From a virus, in the IMG/VR virus record IMGVR_UViG_3300047563_000048, positions 1 through 43,959 of that record: a DNA stretch of 43,959 nt; one strand, 5' to 3'. The first letter of the stretch is position 1. Every line of letters starts with the position of its first letter. A program made the translations under genes and the position numbers. This document shows positions 24,801 to 32,723 of this stretch, piece by piece. The notes beneath the pieces were generated by a model. The model ran no database searches. It saw nothing but the letters and a program-made list of their open reading frames with translations, and was not told the origin of the DNA.

Positions 24801-24909
24801 GGTAGATATCGAATACGATAGGGTTCGGTGTATCTACAAGGTACAACGTGTTACGACTAACTGGGTTAGGCAGTTGGTTAACACGTACAATTCGTAATGT
24901 TGCTGACAT
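21886..24909 (-). CDS. Long repetitive tail fibre protein (1007 residues)
   Basis: A trimeric-fibre-like protein built from repeated units. At least three repeats contain a segment like LPSFVDDVIEA, then KIYVxxxxNKTYRWSGSAY, then SVAGKTGVVTLVKxDVGL, then GNVDNTxDxxKPVSTAQQ; a fourth, partial copy lies near the N-terminus. Units such as TINGVSFNGSSDITINAVDS recur between them. The C-terminal ~150 residues are non-repetitive and beta-rich (YSIRFGVATAATWYVNR), the likely receptor-binding tip. The sequence GGAAGGGATATA precedes the ATG at 24909. It heads the operon with the possible chaperone and the hydrolase. The repeats are shared with the fibre at 38342-40966. Confidence 0.9.
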   Translation of the reverse strand: MSATLRIVRVNQLPNPVSRNTLYLVDTPNPIVFDIYLSSADGQLVEHSYSAADVLALIETLKNVPNGIVGLDGSGLIPSNVLPSFVDDVIEYPNVENFPVTGQSGKIYIATVTNRVYRWSGSAYFEVSSLSGTADSALKLETPRTINGVPFDGTGNIVVNAIDLTPRIGEWEKGVANGVATLDSNGAVSYSQLPELVYSVNGGSGAVFITKVDLGLGNVDNTSDINKPVSTATQAAIDLSASDTLGSAEANTLDAFTSMQLYVDARDSATKTSAIAACAPSSHVGSGGTTHAAVSTAVNGFMLATDKVKLNAITGTNTGDETATTIKTKLGVTVLSGSNTGDQTDIPGNSATTTKLKVPVLINGVSFDGSTNVTVNAVDSTARIASSEKGAVNGVATLDGTGKIPSIQLPSFVDDVVEAANFAALPVGEVGKIYVTLNDNKTYRWSGSAFVYITSGAVDSVAGKTGVVTLVKSDVGLANVDNTSDVDKPVSTAQQAAINTSATATLDAAGAYTRDGLNVMTTFVNLKSDMAQTNAINASTPIAHVGSGGTAHSVATTTVAGFMSSADKTKLNAITGTNTGDQTTITGNAGSATVLQTARTINGVSFNGSSDITINAVDSTARIASTEKGVANGVATLDSGGKVPSAQLPSFVDDVIEATNLAAFPVTGETGKIYVALDTNKTYRWSGSAYIFITSGAVDSVAGKTGVVTLVKGDVGLGNVDNTADTAKPVSTAQQTAITNAQNAAIAASAPSSHVGSGGTSHANASNSVAGFMSAADKAKLDAILGTNTGDQTTVSGNAGSATVLQTARLINGVSFNGSSDITINAVDAILRVPESDVGIANGVAPLDANGKLPFANIAFTKDIAFIPALTGTTLIPFDNTTPLVTEGTQLTSITLGPSSATSQLYINGAFSVDCNTAVRTMIVACFRDSVCIGAQAINFLTIAKPQMFPFAFYDVNYGSTLNGTTGVYSIRFGVATAATWYVNRMATVMLNGMMSTNNPVYFEELN
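22427..23131. repeat. Near-identical direct repeats inside the fibre gene
   Basis: The stretches 22433-22501 and 23062-23131 are almost identical, and more divergent copies lie near 23780 and 24430. The period is about 630-720 bases and corresponds to one protein repeat unit. Confidence 0.75.
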
Positions 24910-24962
24910 AGGTTATATCCCTTCCTTTTCATAGAATTGAACTAAAAGACCTTATAAAAAAT

Positions 24963-24989
24963 TTCAGTCATATATACTTAAACTGAGGA
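24963..24989 (+). promoter_or_regulatory. Phage promoter-like motif (best copy)
   Basis: CAGTCATATATACTTAAACT followed by GAGGA, identical to the copy at 8759. It lies in the divergent gap between the fibre operon and the small membrane gene and points towards the latter, about 45 bases from its ATG. Confidence 0.72.
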
Positions 24990-25032
24990 TACATGTCGTA
25001 TCTTTGTAACGTGTCTATTTTGGAGAGACAAT

Positions 25033-25245
25033 ATGAACACAAAGTCTTGGGTTATTTGGATGGCTGTTAACGTTTTGTTCCTGGTATTGGGAACCACAGC
25101 CGTAATTGGCTGGTTCGACATACTGCCAATGCGTACTGTGAGCACTACACAAGTAGTGTTGTTGGGCGCGTTTGTGATACTCGTTTTGGGAATGGCGATT
25201 GACCGCCAGGTACGTTGGGCTAAGGCTATCTGGGAACGTAGCTAA
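25033..25245 (+). CDS. Small two-helix membrane protein
   Basis: A 70-residue protein with two hydrophobic helices: about residues 5-26 (VIWMAVNVLFLVLGTTAVIG) and 40-57 (TTQVVLLGAFVILVLGMA). Between them is a short loop, and the C-terminus is basic (RQVRWAKAIWERS). TGGAGAGA precedes the ATG. The size and topology fit a class II holin, but many small phage inner-membrane proteins look alike. It is a one-gene unit behind the best copy of the promoter-like motif, away from the spanins, so an early membrane role is equally possible. Confidence 0.72.
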   Translation: MNTKSWVIWMAVNVLFLVLGTTAVIGWFDILPMRTVSTTQVVLLGAFVILVLGMAIDRQVRWAKAIWERS

Positions 25246-25256
25246 CAAAAAAGAAG

Positions 25257-25302
25257 ACTAGGTACCTTAACGGTACCTGGTATTCTAGTATGTTTTTTTT
25301 TC
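25257..25302. terminator. Bidirectional terminator between convergent genes
   Basis: A 10-bp stem with one G-T pair (25257-25266 with 25272-25281) and loop TTAAC. T-rich runs follow on the plus side (25292-25301) and, read on the minus strand, on the other side. Confidence 0.82.
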
Positions 25303-25308
25303 TACAAA

Positions 25309-28059
25309 TTAAGCATCAGCAGGCGGAGCATCGTCCGTCTTGGTATCGTCAGTGCCAGTAGTATCCTCAGGTGGAGATGCGTCGTCACCGCCTAAGTCAC
25401 CCATACCGTCATCACCTCCTCCAAGATCTCCGAATCCATCGTCACCACCACCGAAGTCATCACTTCCAGAGTCAGAACTAGACGAGCTAGAGCTATCTCC
25501 TTCTTGGATACCTAAGGTTTGCAAGTCTTTGTTACCAGCCTGTACCATAGGTTGCAGGCTTTCCAAGAACTTAGCACAGCTACGAATCAATCCGTCCATA
25601 TGGTTACGATTCATATCAAAGATGTCAATGGTAGGTTTGCCATCTTCATCCGCTGTTACGATATCGTTGAGTTCAGCCATATAACCGTTATCAGCCATCC
25701 AACGACGTAAGAAGTGTGCCTTAAGCACGGCCTTGATACTATCGATGTTTGAATTGATATCACCAGCAAGATCAGACGTCATGAACGAAGTACTGATCCA
25801 GCTATCCAATGCTTTCTCCAATGCTTCTTCGTATTGGTTAAAAGCTTCAGACTGACTTGCCAGTGCGGTAATGTCCGGTTGTGGCAGATCCACTTGCATG
25901 TTTTCCAAGAAACGTTCAATGACATTACGAATAAAGACATCGTTATTCGCATCGTATTCAGCCTTCTCTTCATCGGTCAATGATTTCTCAATGAGACCTT
26001 TGTTCTCTTTCAGAACGTCCGAGAGTTCTTCAAGAGCGTATTGGTCGTTACCGATCACCTTACGAATATAGTCCGAGAGTTGTGGAGTAAAGATACTCTG
26101 CAACTGAACCACACGTTTAGAGAGAAGAATGTTGTTAGCCACTACCGTAGTCGCAAACTCAGCATTAAAGCCTTCGTCCACTACTTCAGGTGTCAAGCCA
26201 AAAGCCATGTAGGTCTGTTTACGCAAGAGTTCATCTAACTCGCTATCCGGCACTTCACGCTGAAGGTTCTTTGTCTCAAAGTCAAACTTAGTCTGAGGAA
26301 GACCAGGGTGACCTTCAAAAGAGAACTCCAAACCAGCACGTTGGATCCAGTTCACCAAGTCAGCAGAAGAGTTGATCCCCAGCGGGAAATACTGTTGACG
26401 CATCTTGAGTACTTCATGCTGAGCAATCTCAATCGTCTTCTGTGGATCAGGATCGTTAGGATCCAATGTCATTCCAACGTGGGTCAAGGAAATGGCGCTC
26501 TTAACCTGAGCCATCACCTTAGAGAACAGAAGAATAGCCCGCAAGGATGTGAGGTTCTTCACGCTGTCAAGGTACGACTTACCCACACCGTTAGGATAGT
26601 GGTTAAATGCAAAGTACGTGGTTAACTCGCTTGGGATATAGATCAACCGTGTGAACTTAGAAGCTAACGAGCGAGACAGCATGATCCGGTAGACTTCTTC
26701 GTTATTAGAAATCTTCACGTTGTTACCATAGATACCGTTGGAGAGACGCTCCATCAAGTTATTTTCTACGATAGACGTATAGACCTGCGTCATGTGGTCA
26801 ATGGTAGGTGCAGAGTCTTGGTTAGCTAGGTTAGCCTTTGCTTTGCTAAGCAAATAGCTAGACATACTCTGACCTTGACCTGTTGGGTTACCATTACGCT
26901 GACTCAAACCTGCAAGACCTGACATAGCTTCCTGGGAAGTATCCGTACTGTTACGACTCACAGGGTTACCATCTACGTCCACTAGCACAAAGTAACCAAT
27001 GTGTTTCTTCTCGTCACCGGGAATGTAGACTGGAATAACTGCTTCAGAAGGGAGTCGCAGAACCAAAGGACGGCCAATACTCTTACGTTTACCGTTCTTA
27101 CCGTCAGTCAGTACTACAAAGGTACGGCTTGTGGTGCGTTGGTCTTTGTAGGAGAGTTGACGTAAGTCTTTAGCCGTGATCTTCTTGTCGCCACCGAAAG
27201 CTTCCATAGCAGCAACTTTACCATTATGGATCTTACGTTGGATGTTCTGTTTAACAGCGCGCTCTACAACCTTAGGGAGTTTCAAGAGCTGAATGTTATC
27301 AGTCACTTCTACGTGAGTACCAAAGGCTGTCCCTTTATCATCCGTCACCATGAGACGAGACTCTATGGCAACGGTAGGTCCAGAAGTACTGAGGAAAGAT
27401 TCCAAAGCACTGATGGTTGTAGTCTCGCGTTTACCAGGACCACCTAGGATACCTAGGGTACGAATCTTGTCTTTACCCTCCACAGTCTTACCATCAAAGA
27501 TATCAACTAAGGATTCAGTAGAGATAACCTCGTTATGGTTAATCACCTCGTCCACTACGGACTCAGGAATAACTGCCTTGATGTAACTGCCTGTATTAAA
27601 CAGTGTGTCACGCAAAATCTCTTGAAGATCACCTACGACACCATAGTGACCTTCGATGTGTGACTTCACAACCTCTGACAATTTCAGTAAAAGTTCAGAG
27701 GGGAGGAACGGTTCTTTGGACTTGTATATTAAATCCGTCTTCACCATATCCTTTGGTGACAAAATCGAGCTAATCAATACCTGAATAGCGAGTTCAATGT
27801 CAGGGAAAACATTCGTGATATCCTCGTTGTCGAGGATACGGGACTTTGTGGAGTCTGAAATTGCTTGGAGTTGACTCCGGTTAAGACTATTCTCAGCGTT
27901 CTTCTTCTGAATATCAAAGTCGCCTCGGGTCTTTGGCGTGATAAGCTTACTTATCATTGCCGCAGTCTCAGGGTTATTTTGAACAAGCTTCATAGCCGGG
28001 TATGCTTTACCCTTATTCAGACCTTGAACGACTTTCTTTAAACTGTCATTATTTTCCAT
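25309..28059 (-). CDS. Probable portal protein
   Basis: A 916-residue protein resembling portal vertex proteins of jumbo myoviruses. A beta-rich wing-like part (about 320-370, PVYIPGDEKKHIGYFVLVD) is followed by RLIYIPSELTTYFAF, then by a helical stem and clip region (SLRAILLFSKVMAQVKSAIS, QQYFPLGINSSADLVNW). The C-terminal ~60 residues are an acidic Ser/Asp/Gly-rich tail with repeated GDDGFGDLGG-like units. AGAAGG on the minus strand precedes the ATG. The portal forms the dodecameric ring through which DNA enters and leaves the head. Its gene is on the opposite strand to the capsid gene and is not next to a terminase in this window. Confidence 0.72.
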   Translation of the reverse strand: MENNDSLKKVVQGLNKGKAYPAMKLVQNNPETAAMISKLITPKTRGDFDIQKKNAENSLNRSQLQAISDSTKSRILDNEDITNVFPDIELAIQVLISSILSPKDMVKTDLIYKSKEPFLPSELLLKLSEVVKSHIEGHYGVVGDLQEILRDTLFNTGSYIKAVIPESVVDEVINHNEVISTESLVDIFDGKTVEGKDKIRTLGILGGPGKRETTTISALESFLSTSGPTVAIESRLMVTDDKGTAFGTHVEVTDNIQLLKLPKVVERAVKQNIQRKIHNGKVAAMEAFGGDKKITAKDLRQLSYKDQRTTSRTFVVLTDGKNGKRKSIGRPLVLRLPSEAVIPVYIPGDEKKHIGYFVLVDVDGNPVSRNSTDTSQEAMSGLAGLSQRNGNPTGQGQSMSSYLLSKAKANLANQDSAPTIDHMTQVYTSIVENNLMERLSNGIYGNNVKISNNEEVYRIMLSRSLASKFTRLIYIPSELTTYFAFNHYPNGVGKSYLDSVKNLTSLRAILLFSKVMAQVKSAISLTHVGMTLDPNDPDPQKTIEIAQHEVLKMRQQYFPLGINSSADLVNWIQRAGLEFSFEGHPGLPQTKFDFETKNLQREVPDSELDELLRKQTYMAFGLTPEVVDEGFNAEFATTVVANNILLSKRVVQLQSIFTPQLSDYIRKVIGNDQYALEELSDVLKENKGLIEKSLTDEEKAEYDANNDVFIRNVIERFLENMQVDLPQPDITALASQSEAFNQYEEALEKALDSWISTSFMTSDLAGDINSNIDSIKAVLKAHFLRRWMADNGYMAELNDIVTADEDGKPTIDIFDMNRNHMDGLIRSCAKFLESLQPMVQAGNKDLQTLGIQEGDSSSSSSSDSGSDDFGGGDDGFGDLGGGDDGMGDLGGDDASPPEDTTGTDDTKTDDAPPADA

Positions 28060-28063
28060 AGCT

Positions 28064-30265
28064 ATGCAACCTTCTTACGGTAATAGCTTTGTCCAGTCGT
28101 ATCTTAATTCGAATATTGCACTAGCAAAATTGCTTTGCATCAAATCCGAAACAAGTGCTGTCACGATTAACAATCGTTTGATACAGCTATACGGACAAAG
28201 TAGTGTCGATCAGGGTATTCCACGGTCGTGGAAATACTATCGTAACATCAGCGGTCAGTATCATACTACTGACACGATGATGACGGTCACATCATTAGAT
28301 ACTCTCGAGGAAATTAACTTCACGGTTGAGAACTTGACTACCCACACTGCTACCATGGAAGCATACCGGGATAGTACAAGTCGTTTCTTCTATAGTCTCG
28401 TCAATAAGTATCCAGAACAAGTGATCTTGATCAAAGGGATCTTGAACCCTGTGGATATTGACAATGCAGTTACTGCCAAGGATGGCGCTATCCTTGGGTA
28501 TCCTAGTGAGTTAGTAGAAGAACAAGAGCAAACCCTCATTAAGGATCTGGAAGGGTTCATTCAACGACACTTGATTCGTTGGAACGTTCAAGCTTACGGT
28601 CTTGTGGATACCTTGTACAATACCAGTTACCATGCTCAGTTGTACTTGGCAATTCTTCCTAAGATCTTGAACTTACGTCTTCTTCGTTGTAAAACACCGG
28701 AAGCTCACAGTTTTCATATCCGGCAATACCTTGCAAGTCATGGCGGTTTAGATAAGTATCTTCCCTATATGACGTTGAAACAGGCTTTGTTCTTGTACCG
28801 TAACATCCAGTACATTGAACGCAACGTTGGCAAGAGTACAATCTTTGAGTTGTTGATTGACCGTATTCTCACGGATCGCCAGATCCCTATTGCAGAATAT
28901 AGTATCCGCCATTTGAACAGTTTCGATGATAAGCACTACCCGCTTATCCGTGCACGACGTAAGGCTATCAACAGTCAGTATAACATTGCTGAGAAAGACT
29001 ACGTCACTACTGAACAACTGTATACCAAGGAAGATGCTTTGGTAGGTGGCAATGCACGGTATCACCTAGCTAAAGCCGATGTCGATGATCTGAAGTTTAA
29101 GACATCACCTTCATCGGTGATTCAGACGAAAGATCTTGAATCTAACATGATTGACTATAGTGATGCGGTACCCGATCCTTTAGAATCAGTACTGATGCGT
29201 CAATGGTCTTATATGGCGACGCATGGTTTGTATAACGTTGTGGTTACGTTCAAAGATCCTAAGACCAGTGAGTTCCGTACACTGTATACGAAGGATGCAT
29301 TGATTTACTTCAATTACATCTACTTGAAGTCGATTGGGATTGAGTACAACTACGTAGCGCCTGTCTACATTGAGAAGTTTAGACTTCCTCAGAAACCTGC
29401 CTTGACGGAACTCTTAAAAGGAATCGACATCAAGAGCACAGGTGCACGAGCTAGCGCTGTTGCTCTGTGGAATCGTCAACCTCAGATCGTTCAATGTAAC
29501 TCTTCCAAGTCATTCTTTACGTTAGCACATACCTTGTACGAGGAAAGCTTACGTCACTGGGTGACATTGGGTAATACCCATGACTTGAAGGAACGTGGAA
29601 CCTTAGAGGGATTTATCCTGAAACTGTACGGTGATAAGGTCGTTACCCCTAGTAACAATGGATCTGACATTGAAACATGGTTGGTAGTGAATAACCTTCC
29701 TACTTATGACTACACCTATAGTCAAGCGCAAGAGTTGTTGACTAACGTCTTCTCCGCTGCTACTGGTTACGTAGTGGATGAAACTAAGTTACTGAAGAAT
29801 ATCCAGAAGAACTTGATTGAGCTTCTGTCTCACTTAAGTAGCTATACCGTACAGTTCATCCGGCAAATCAATGACAGTAAGATCCGTCTACTCAATTGGC
29901 AAGCTGCAAGACATAGTAAGGAACTGGCAACTGCTGAAGCTTATCTTTGGGTTGAAATCAATAACCGTGTTAACAATACCAAAGGTTCTATTAACACAAG
30001 TGGTTTCATGGACACGACTCCTGTAGAGTTCTTAGGTAGCGAATGCTCTATCACTAAGAACGTCACGGTGAAGAACGTCGTAGCGGTAACTCAAGAGTAT
30101 TCTTGGACACTCAACAGTGATTTACCATTGAGTCCTAGCTATCTGAGTGCAACGTATCCGGGTTACGACCCTGCGGTATCTGCGCAAGCAGGTTTCATAG
30201 GTAAAGAACTATTTGATGCTTTATCGGATGAACAGAAGAATTCGATAAAATCTATTTACAATTGA
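28064..30265 (+). CDS. Large probable virion protein (733 residues)
   Basis: Starts at an ATG only four bases from the divergent portal start. An in-frame stop at 28025-28027 limits any upstream extension, and no Shine-Dalgarno sequence is visible. The protein is soluble and mixed alpha/beta (RHLIRWNVQAYGLVDTLY, SVLMRQWSYMATHGLYNV) with no signal or membrane segment. It is followed ten bases later by another likely structural protein. A structural role, for example head-tail or baseplate, is inferred from size, neighbours and the portal pairing. No family is recognised. Confidence 0.78.
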   Translation: MQPSYGNSFVQSYLNSNIALAKLLCIKSETSAVTINNRLIQLYGQSSVDQGIPRSWKYYRNISGQYHTTDTMMTVTSLDTLEEINFTVENLTTHTATMEAYRDSTSRFFYSLVNKYPEQVILIKGILNPVDIDNAVTAKDGAILGYPSELVEEQEQTLIKDLEGFIQRHLIRWNVQAYGLVDTLYNTSYHAQLYLAILPKILNLRLLRCKTPEAHSFHIRQYLASHGGLDKYLPYMTLKQALFLYRNIQYIERNVGKSTIFELLIDRILTDRQIPIAEYSIRHLNSFDDKHYPLIRARRKAINSQYNIAEKDYVTTEQLYTKEDALVGGNARYHLAKADVDDLKFKTSPSSVIQTKDLESNMIDYSDAVPDPLESVLMRQWSYMATHGLYNVVVTFKDPKTSEFRTLYTKDALIYFNYIYLKSIGIEYNYVAPVYIEKFRLPQKPALTELLKGIDIKSTGARASAVALWNRQPQIVQCNSSKSFFTLAHTLYEESLRHWVTLGNTHDLKERGTLEGFILKLYGDKVVTPSNNGSDIETWLVVNNLPTYDYTYSQAQELLTNVFSAATGYVVDETKLLKNIQKNLIELLSHLSSYTVQFIRQINDSKIRLLNWQAARHSKELATAEAYLWVEINNRVNNTKGSINTSGFMDTTPVEFLGSECSITKNVTVKNVVAVTQEYSWTLNSDLPLSPSYLSATYPGYDPAVSAQAGFIGKELFDALSDEQKNSIKSIYN

Positions 30266-30275
30266 AGGAAAGTTT

Positions 30276-31124
30276 ATGCAAGAATTTGTACGTACCGTAC
30301 ATGGAGCTGCGCTTCAGACTGCTCAGTTGCTCGGTAAACCAGTCGTGATCAAGCCTAACACTTCTTTGAACCAGAAGTTTGAGATCCAAGAAGCTACTGC
30401 GATTGCTGACACTGACGTTGTTAGCATGAAGTATGTGACTATTGGTAACGGCGGCACCAAGGTCGTCCAAGGTGTGAATGGTATCAGTCGCTTGAAAGCG
30501 GTTCAACATGAACCACGTCACGCTGCATTGTACAACCATTTGCCTTTCGTGCTGCGTTTGCCTAACAACGATCTGGATGCTGCTCGTCGTAGCAAGTATC
30601 GTCTTCGTCGTTACATTACGCAAGACGGAACTACCTACGTGGCTTATTACATGAAGGTTTTGGACTTGGATCAAACCAGTCCTCAACTGGAATTGCGTAC
30701 AGTCACTAACGGTGTTACCACAAGCGTCCCTTACACTCCTTCTTTGAGTGACTTGAACCCTACACCACCTACTGTAGATGATACCGTTCTGACAACGACT
30801 GGTAACTACATTGCAGCTACTGCAAAGGTTCCTTTCACCTTGGACTCTTGGGAAATCGAAGAGTTCTTGAATGTCTGTAACGTAATCTACGGTGACGATA
30901 GCTACGCTGTGATCTCTGAGATTGGCGTATGCTCTGGTGTAGACCGTGCTGTGACTGGTGACTTCAATGGAACTAGTGCAGGTTACACGGAAGCTATCGG
31001 TACACAGATCTGTACCTTTATCAGCACCAGCATCCCTGTGAAGTTTATCAATACAAACTTTACCTTGATGCTTGACACTGGTTCTTTGGAGCCTTTGCTT
31101 GAATTGACACCTACTACACCTTGA
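30276..31124 (+). CDS. Probable virion structural protein (282 residues)
   Basis: A beta-rich protein starting MQEFVRTVHGAALQTAQLLG after AAGGAAAG. Features include an arginine-rich strand (RRSKYRLRRYIT), a proline-rich link (SLSDLNPTPPTVDD) and the compact segment SWEIEEFLNVCNVIYGDDSY. There is no catalytic motif. Its codon bias (CGT, GGT, AAC) is stronger than that of neighbours, consistent with an abundant virion component such as a tail or head-completion protein. It closes the two-gene + strand block with a hairpin. Confidence 0.75.
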   Translation: MQEFVRTVHGAALQTAQLLGKPVVIKPNTSLNQKFEIQEATAIADTDVVSMKYVTIGNGGTKVVQGVNGISRLKAVQHEPRHAALYNHLPFVLRLPNNDLDAARRSKYRLRRYITQDGTTYVAYYMKVLDLDQTSPQLELRTVTNGVTTSVPYTPSLSDLNPTPPTVDDTVLTTTGNYIAATAKVPFTLDSWEIEEFLNVCNVIYGDDSYAVISEIGVCSGVDRAVTGDFNGTSAGYTEAIGTQICTFISTSIPVKFINTNFTLMLDTGSLEPLLELTPTTP

Positions 31125-31132
31125 CGTGTTTG

Positions 31133-31172
31133 AGACTCTATAGTTCCTGTGAAGGAACTATAGAGTCTTATC
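31133..31172 (+). terminator. Hairpin terminator
   Basis: A perfect 16-bp stem (31133-31148 with 31153-31168) with loop GTGA. The following T-tract is short (TATCATGTT), so termination may be partial. Confidence 0.72.
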
Positions 31173-31204
31173 ATGTTATGAGCTTGTTTGAAAAAAGGTA
31201 ACCT

Positions 31205-31789
31205 ATGCCTCTTTATATACCAGAGCAGCACGTTACCTATCGTATTGTAGGTATCGATCCCGGGTTAGCTAACCTTGGGTTTGCTGTCTACACCGTCTCA
31301 TACGCAACAGGAGAAATACTATCCGTAGAGGCTTTTACACTCGTCAACGATAAACTACCCGACTACACTGGTCTAGATTTGGAAATAGTACCAGAGCGCA
31401 CTGTGAAGTTGTATAAGTTGAAGTCAGCTATTCAATGGTACTTACAGTACTATGGTCCCGTTCACGTTATCTGTGAGGCGCCGTTCTACAATCGTTTCAT
31501 GCCCATGGCATACGGTGCACTCTTGGAAGTTGTTAACGTTATATATGCTGCGGTTCTAGAATGGAATCCTAACATCGGGTTTCATACAGTAGCTCCTTTG
31601 TTAGTCAAGAAGCTAGTAGGTACTAAGGCGGTTAAGAACGATTCATTGAAGGGTAAGGAATTGGTAAAGTCAGGTGTTATGGCTATTCCTGAAATCATGA
31701 ATGTTCTTCAAACACCGATACACACCTTGAGTGAACACGCAATAGACGCTATAGCCGTTGGTTATACCGTATTTAATCAGAAAGGTTAA
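31205..31789 (+). CDS. RuvC-like Holliday junction resolvase
   Basis: A 194-residue RNase H-fold nuclease of the RuvC type. GIDPGLANLGFA carries the first catalytic aspartate (D18), VICEAPF the glutamate (E91), and SEHAIDAIAVG the C-terminal histidine and aspartate (H178, D181). A KKLVGT segment and lysine-rich helix precede the last motif, as in RuvC. It would resolve four-way junctions formed during recombination and branched replication before packaging. AAAAAAGG precedes the ATG. It leads the + strand group that contains the spanin genes, ending four bases before the inner spanin. Confidence 0.9.
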   Translation: MPLYIPEQHVTYRIVGIDPGLANLGFAVYTVSYATGEILSVEAFTLVNDKLPDYTGLDLEIVPERTVKLYKLKSAIQWYLQYYGPVHVICEAPFYNRFMPMAYGALLEVVNVIYAAVLEWNPNIGFHTVAPLLVKKLVGTKAVKNDSLKGKELVKSGVMAIPEIMNVLQTPIHTLSEHAIDAIAVGYTVFNQKG

Positions 31790-31793
31790 TACC

Positions 31794-32276
31794 ATGTTTT
31801 CTATGATCATTAAGAAGTTGACAGGCTTTGATCCTGCGGCTATCCTGATTACTATCTTCTTGGCTTTGATTGCTGTGATTGCAATCCCTAACTACGAACG
31901 GATCTTAGGCGTCTTCGGTTATGAGACCCGTGCTGTTCTGAAAGAGAAGTTAAACGTTGCCAATAACAACGTAACGATTGCTGCTGATGTCAATAAGACT
32001 AACCAGATCAACACTAACATCATTGAGCGCAATAGCACTATCAGTGAGAACGCGATTGTTGAGAAGGTCAAGGAAGATAAACTTATCTTGAAGTCTAGCA
32101 GTGAGATCAAGGTAAAGAAAGAGAAGGTTATCAAGGTCATCTACGATAACCCTACTAAAACGAATGCAGACAAAGACAAAGAGATCAGTGAAGTACAGAT
32201 CTCCAGTATCTGGGACGCTTATTGTCAAGGTAACCAAAACGAGGGTTGTTCTACTAATAAAACAGGGAGTTCATAA
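31794..32276 (+). CDS. Probable inner-membrane spanin (Rz-like)
   Basis: The ATG at 31794 has AAAGG about nine bases upstream and is preferred over an upstream TTG. The product (160 residues) has one transmembrane helix at about 14-32 (PAAILITIFLALIAVIAIP), then a long charged, Asn/Lys/Glu-rich periplasmic region with coiled-coil tendency (EKVKEDKLILKSSSEIKVKK). Two cysteines near the C-terminus (YCQGNQNEGC) could form disulphides. With the lipoprotein gene downstream it forms a two-component spanin that disrupts the outer membrane at lysis. The identification rests on topology and on the neighbouring lipoprotein, not on sequence family. Confidence 0.75.
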   Translation: MFSMIIKKLTGFDPAAILITIFLALIAVIAIPNYERILGVFGYETRAVLKEKLNVANNNVTIAADVNKTNQINTNIIERNSTISENAIVEKVKEDKLILKSSSEIKVKKEKVIKVIYDNPTKTNADKDKEISEVQISSIWDAYCQGNQNEGCSTNKTGSS

Positions 32277-32402
32277 ATGGCTGACGTCATAGAGATCACG
32301 ACTATCATTGTTGTGATATGCGCAGGCTTTCCCTGGGCAGCTTGGACACTTATCTTTAAAGACATGTATAAAACCTGGAAACACCAAAATGACAAAACTT
32401 AA
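32277..32402 (+). CDS. 41-residue membrane peptide between the spanin genes
   Basis: This ORF runs from ATG 32277, the base after the inner-spanin stop, to TAA 32400-32402 and overlaps the next gene by 14 bases. CAGGGAG precedes the start. The sequence is one hydrophobic helix (about residues 7-27, TTIIVVICAGFPWAAWTLIF) followed by a basic tail (KDMYKTWKHQNDK). Tight packing with both neighbours and a good ribosome binding site argue that it is translated. It could be a small holin-like or lysis-accessory peptide. Confidence 0.6.
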   Translation: MADVIEITTIIVVICAGFPWAAWTLIFKDMYKTWKHQNDKT

Positions 32403-32718
32403 TATCTTCAAACTCTTCACAGTTCTGATTACACTACTCTTAGTAGGATGCGGTACAACGATCCAAGAACGCGTCGTGATCAAGACTGAGATCCGTACTG
32501 TCAAGATCCCTGATACCCTGTTGACTCCTTGTGAGGTTACCGTACCTCCTCAACGGGAAACTTACATCAATAGTAACGCTAAAGAGAAAGAGAAACTCTT
32601 AACTGATTTCAGCATTGATCTCTTGAAAGACTTGCGTCTGTGTAATGCACAGATCAAGAAGATCCGAGATCTCCACAAAGAACAAGTCAAAGCCATCGAA
32701 GACTCACAAGTGAAATAA
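32389..32718 (+). CDS. Probable outer-membrane spanin lipoprotein (Rz1-like)
   Basis: A 109-residue lipoprotein: signal peptide with lipobox LLVG-C (C21). The mature part has a proline-containing segment VKIPDTLLTPCEVTVPPQ, close in style to Rz1 proteins (P-x-L-L-x-x-C-x-x-P). It ends in a helical region (DLRLCNAQIKKIRDLHKEQ). It should be anchored to the inner leaflet of the outer membrane and bind the inner spanin across the periplasm. Its start overlaps the preceding 41-codon ORF. This gene is the main evidence for a Gram-negative host. Confidence 0.82.
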   Translation: MTKLNIFKLFTVLITLLLVGCGTTIQERVVIKTEIRTVKIPDTLLTPCEVTVPPQRETYINSNAKEKEKLLTDFSIDLLKDLRLCNAQIKKIRDLHKEQVKAIEDSQVK

Positions 32719-32723
32719 AGATT

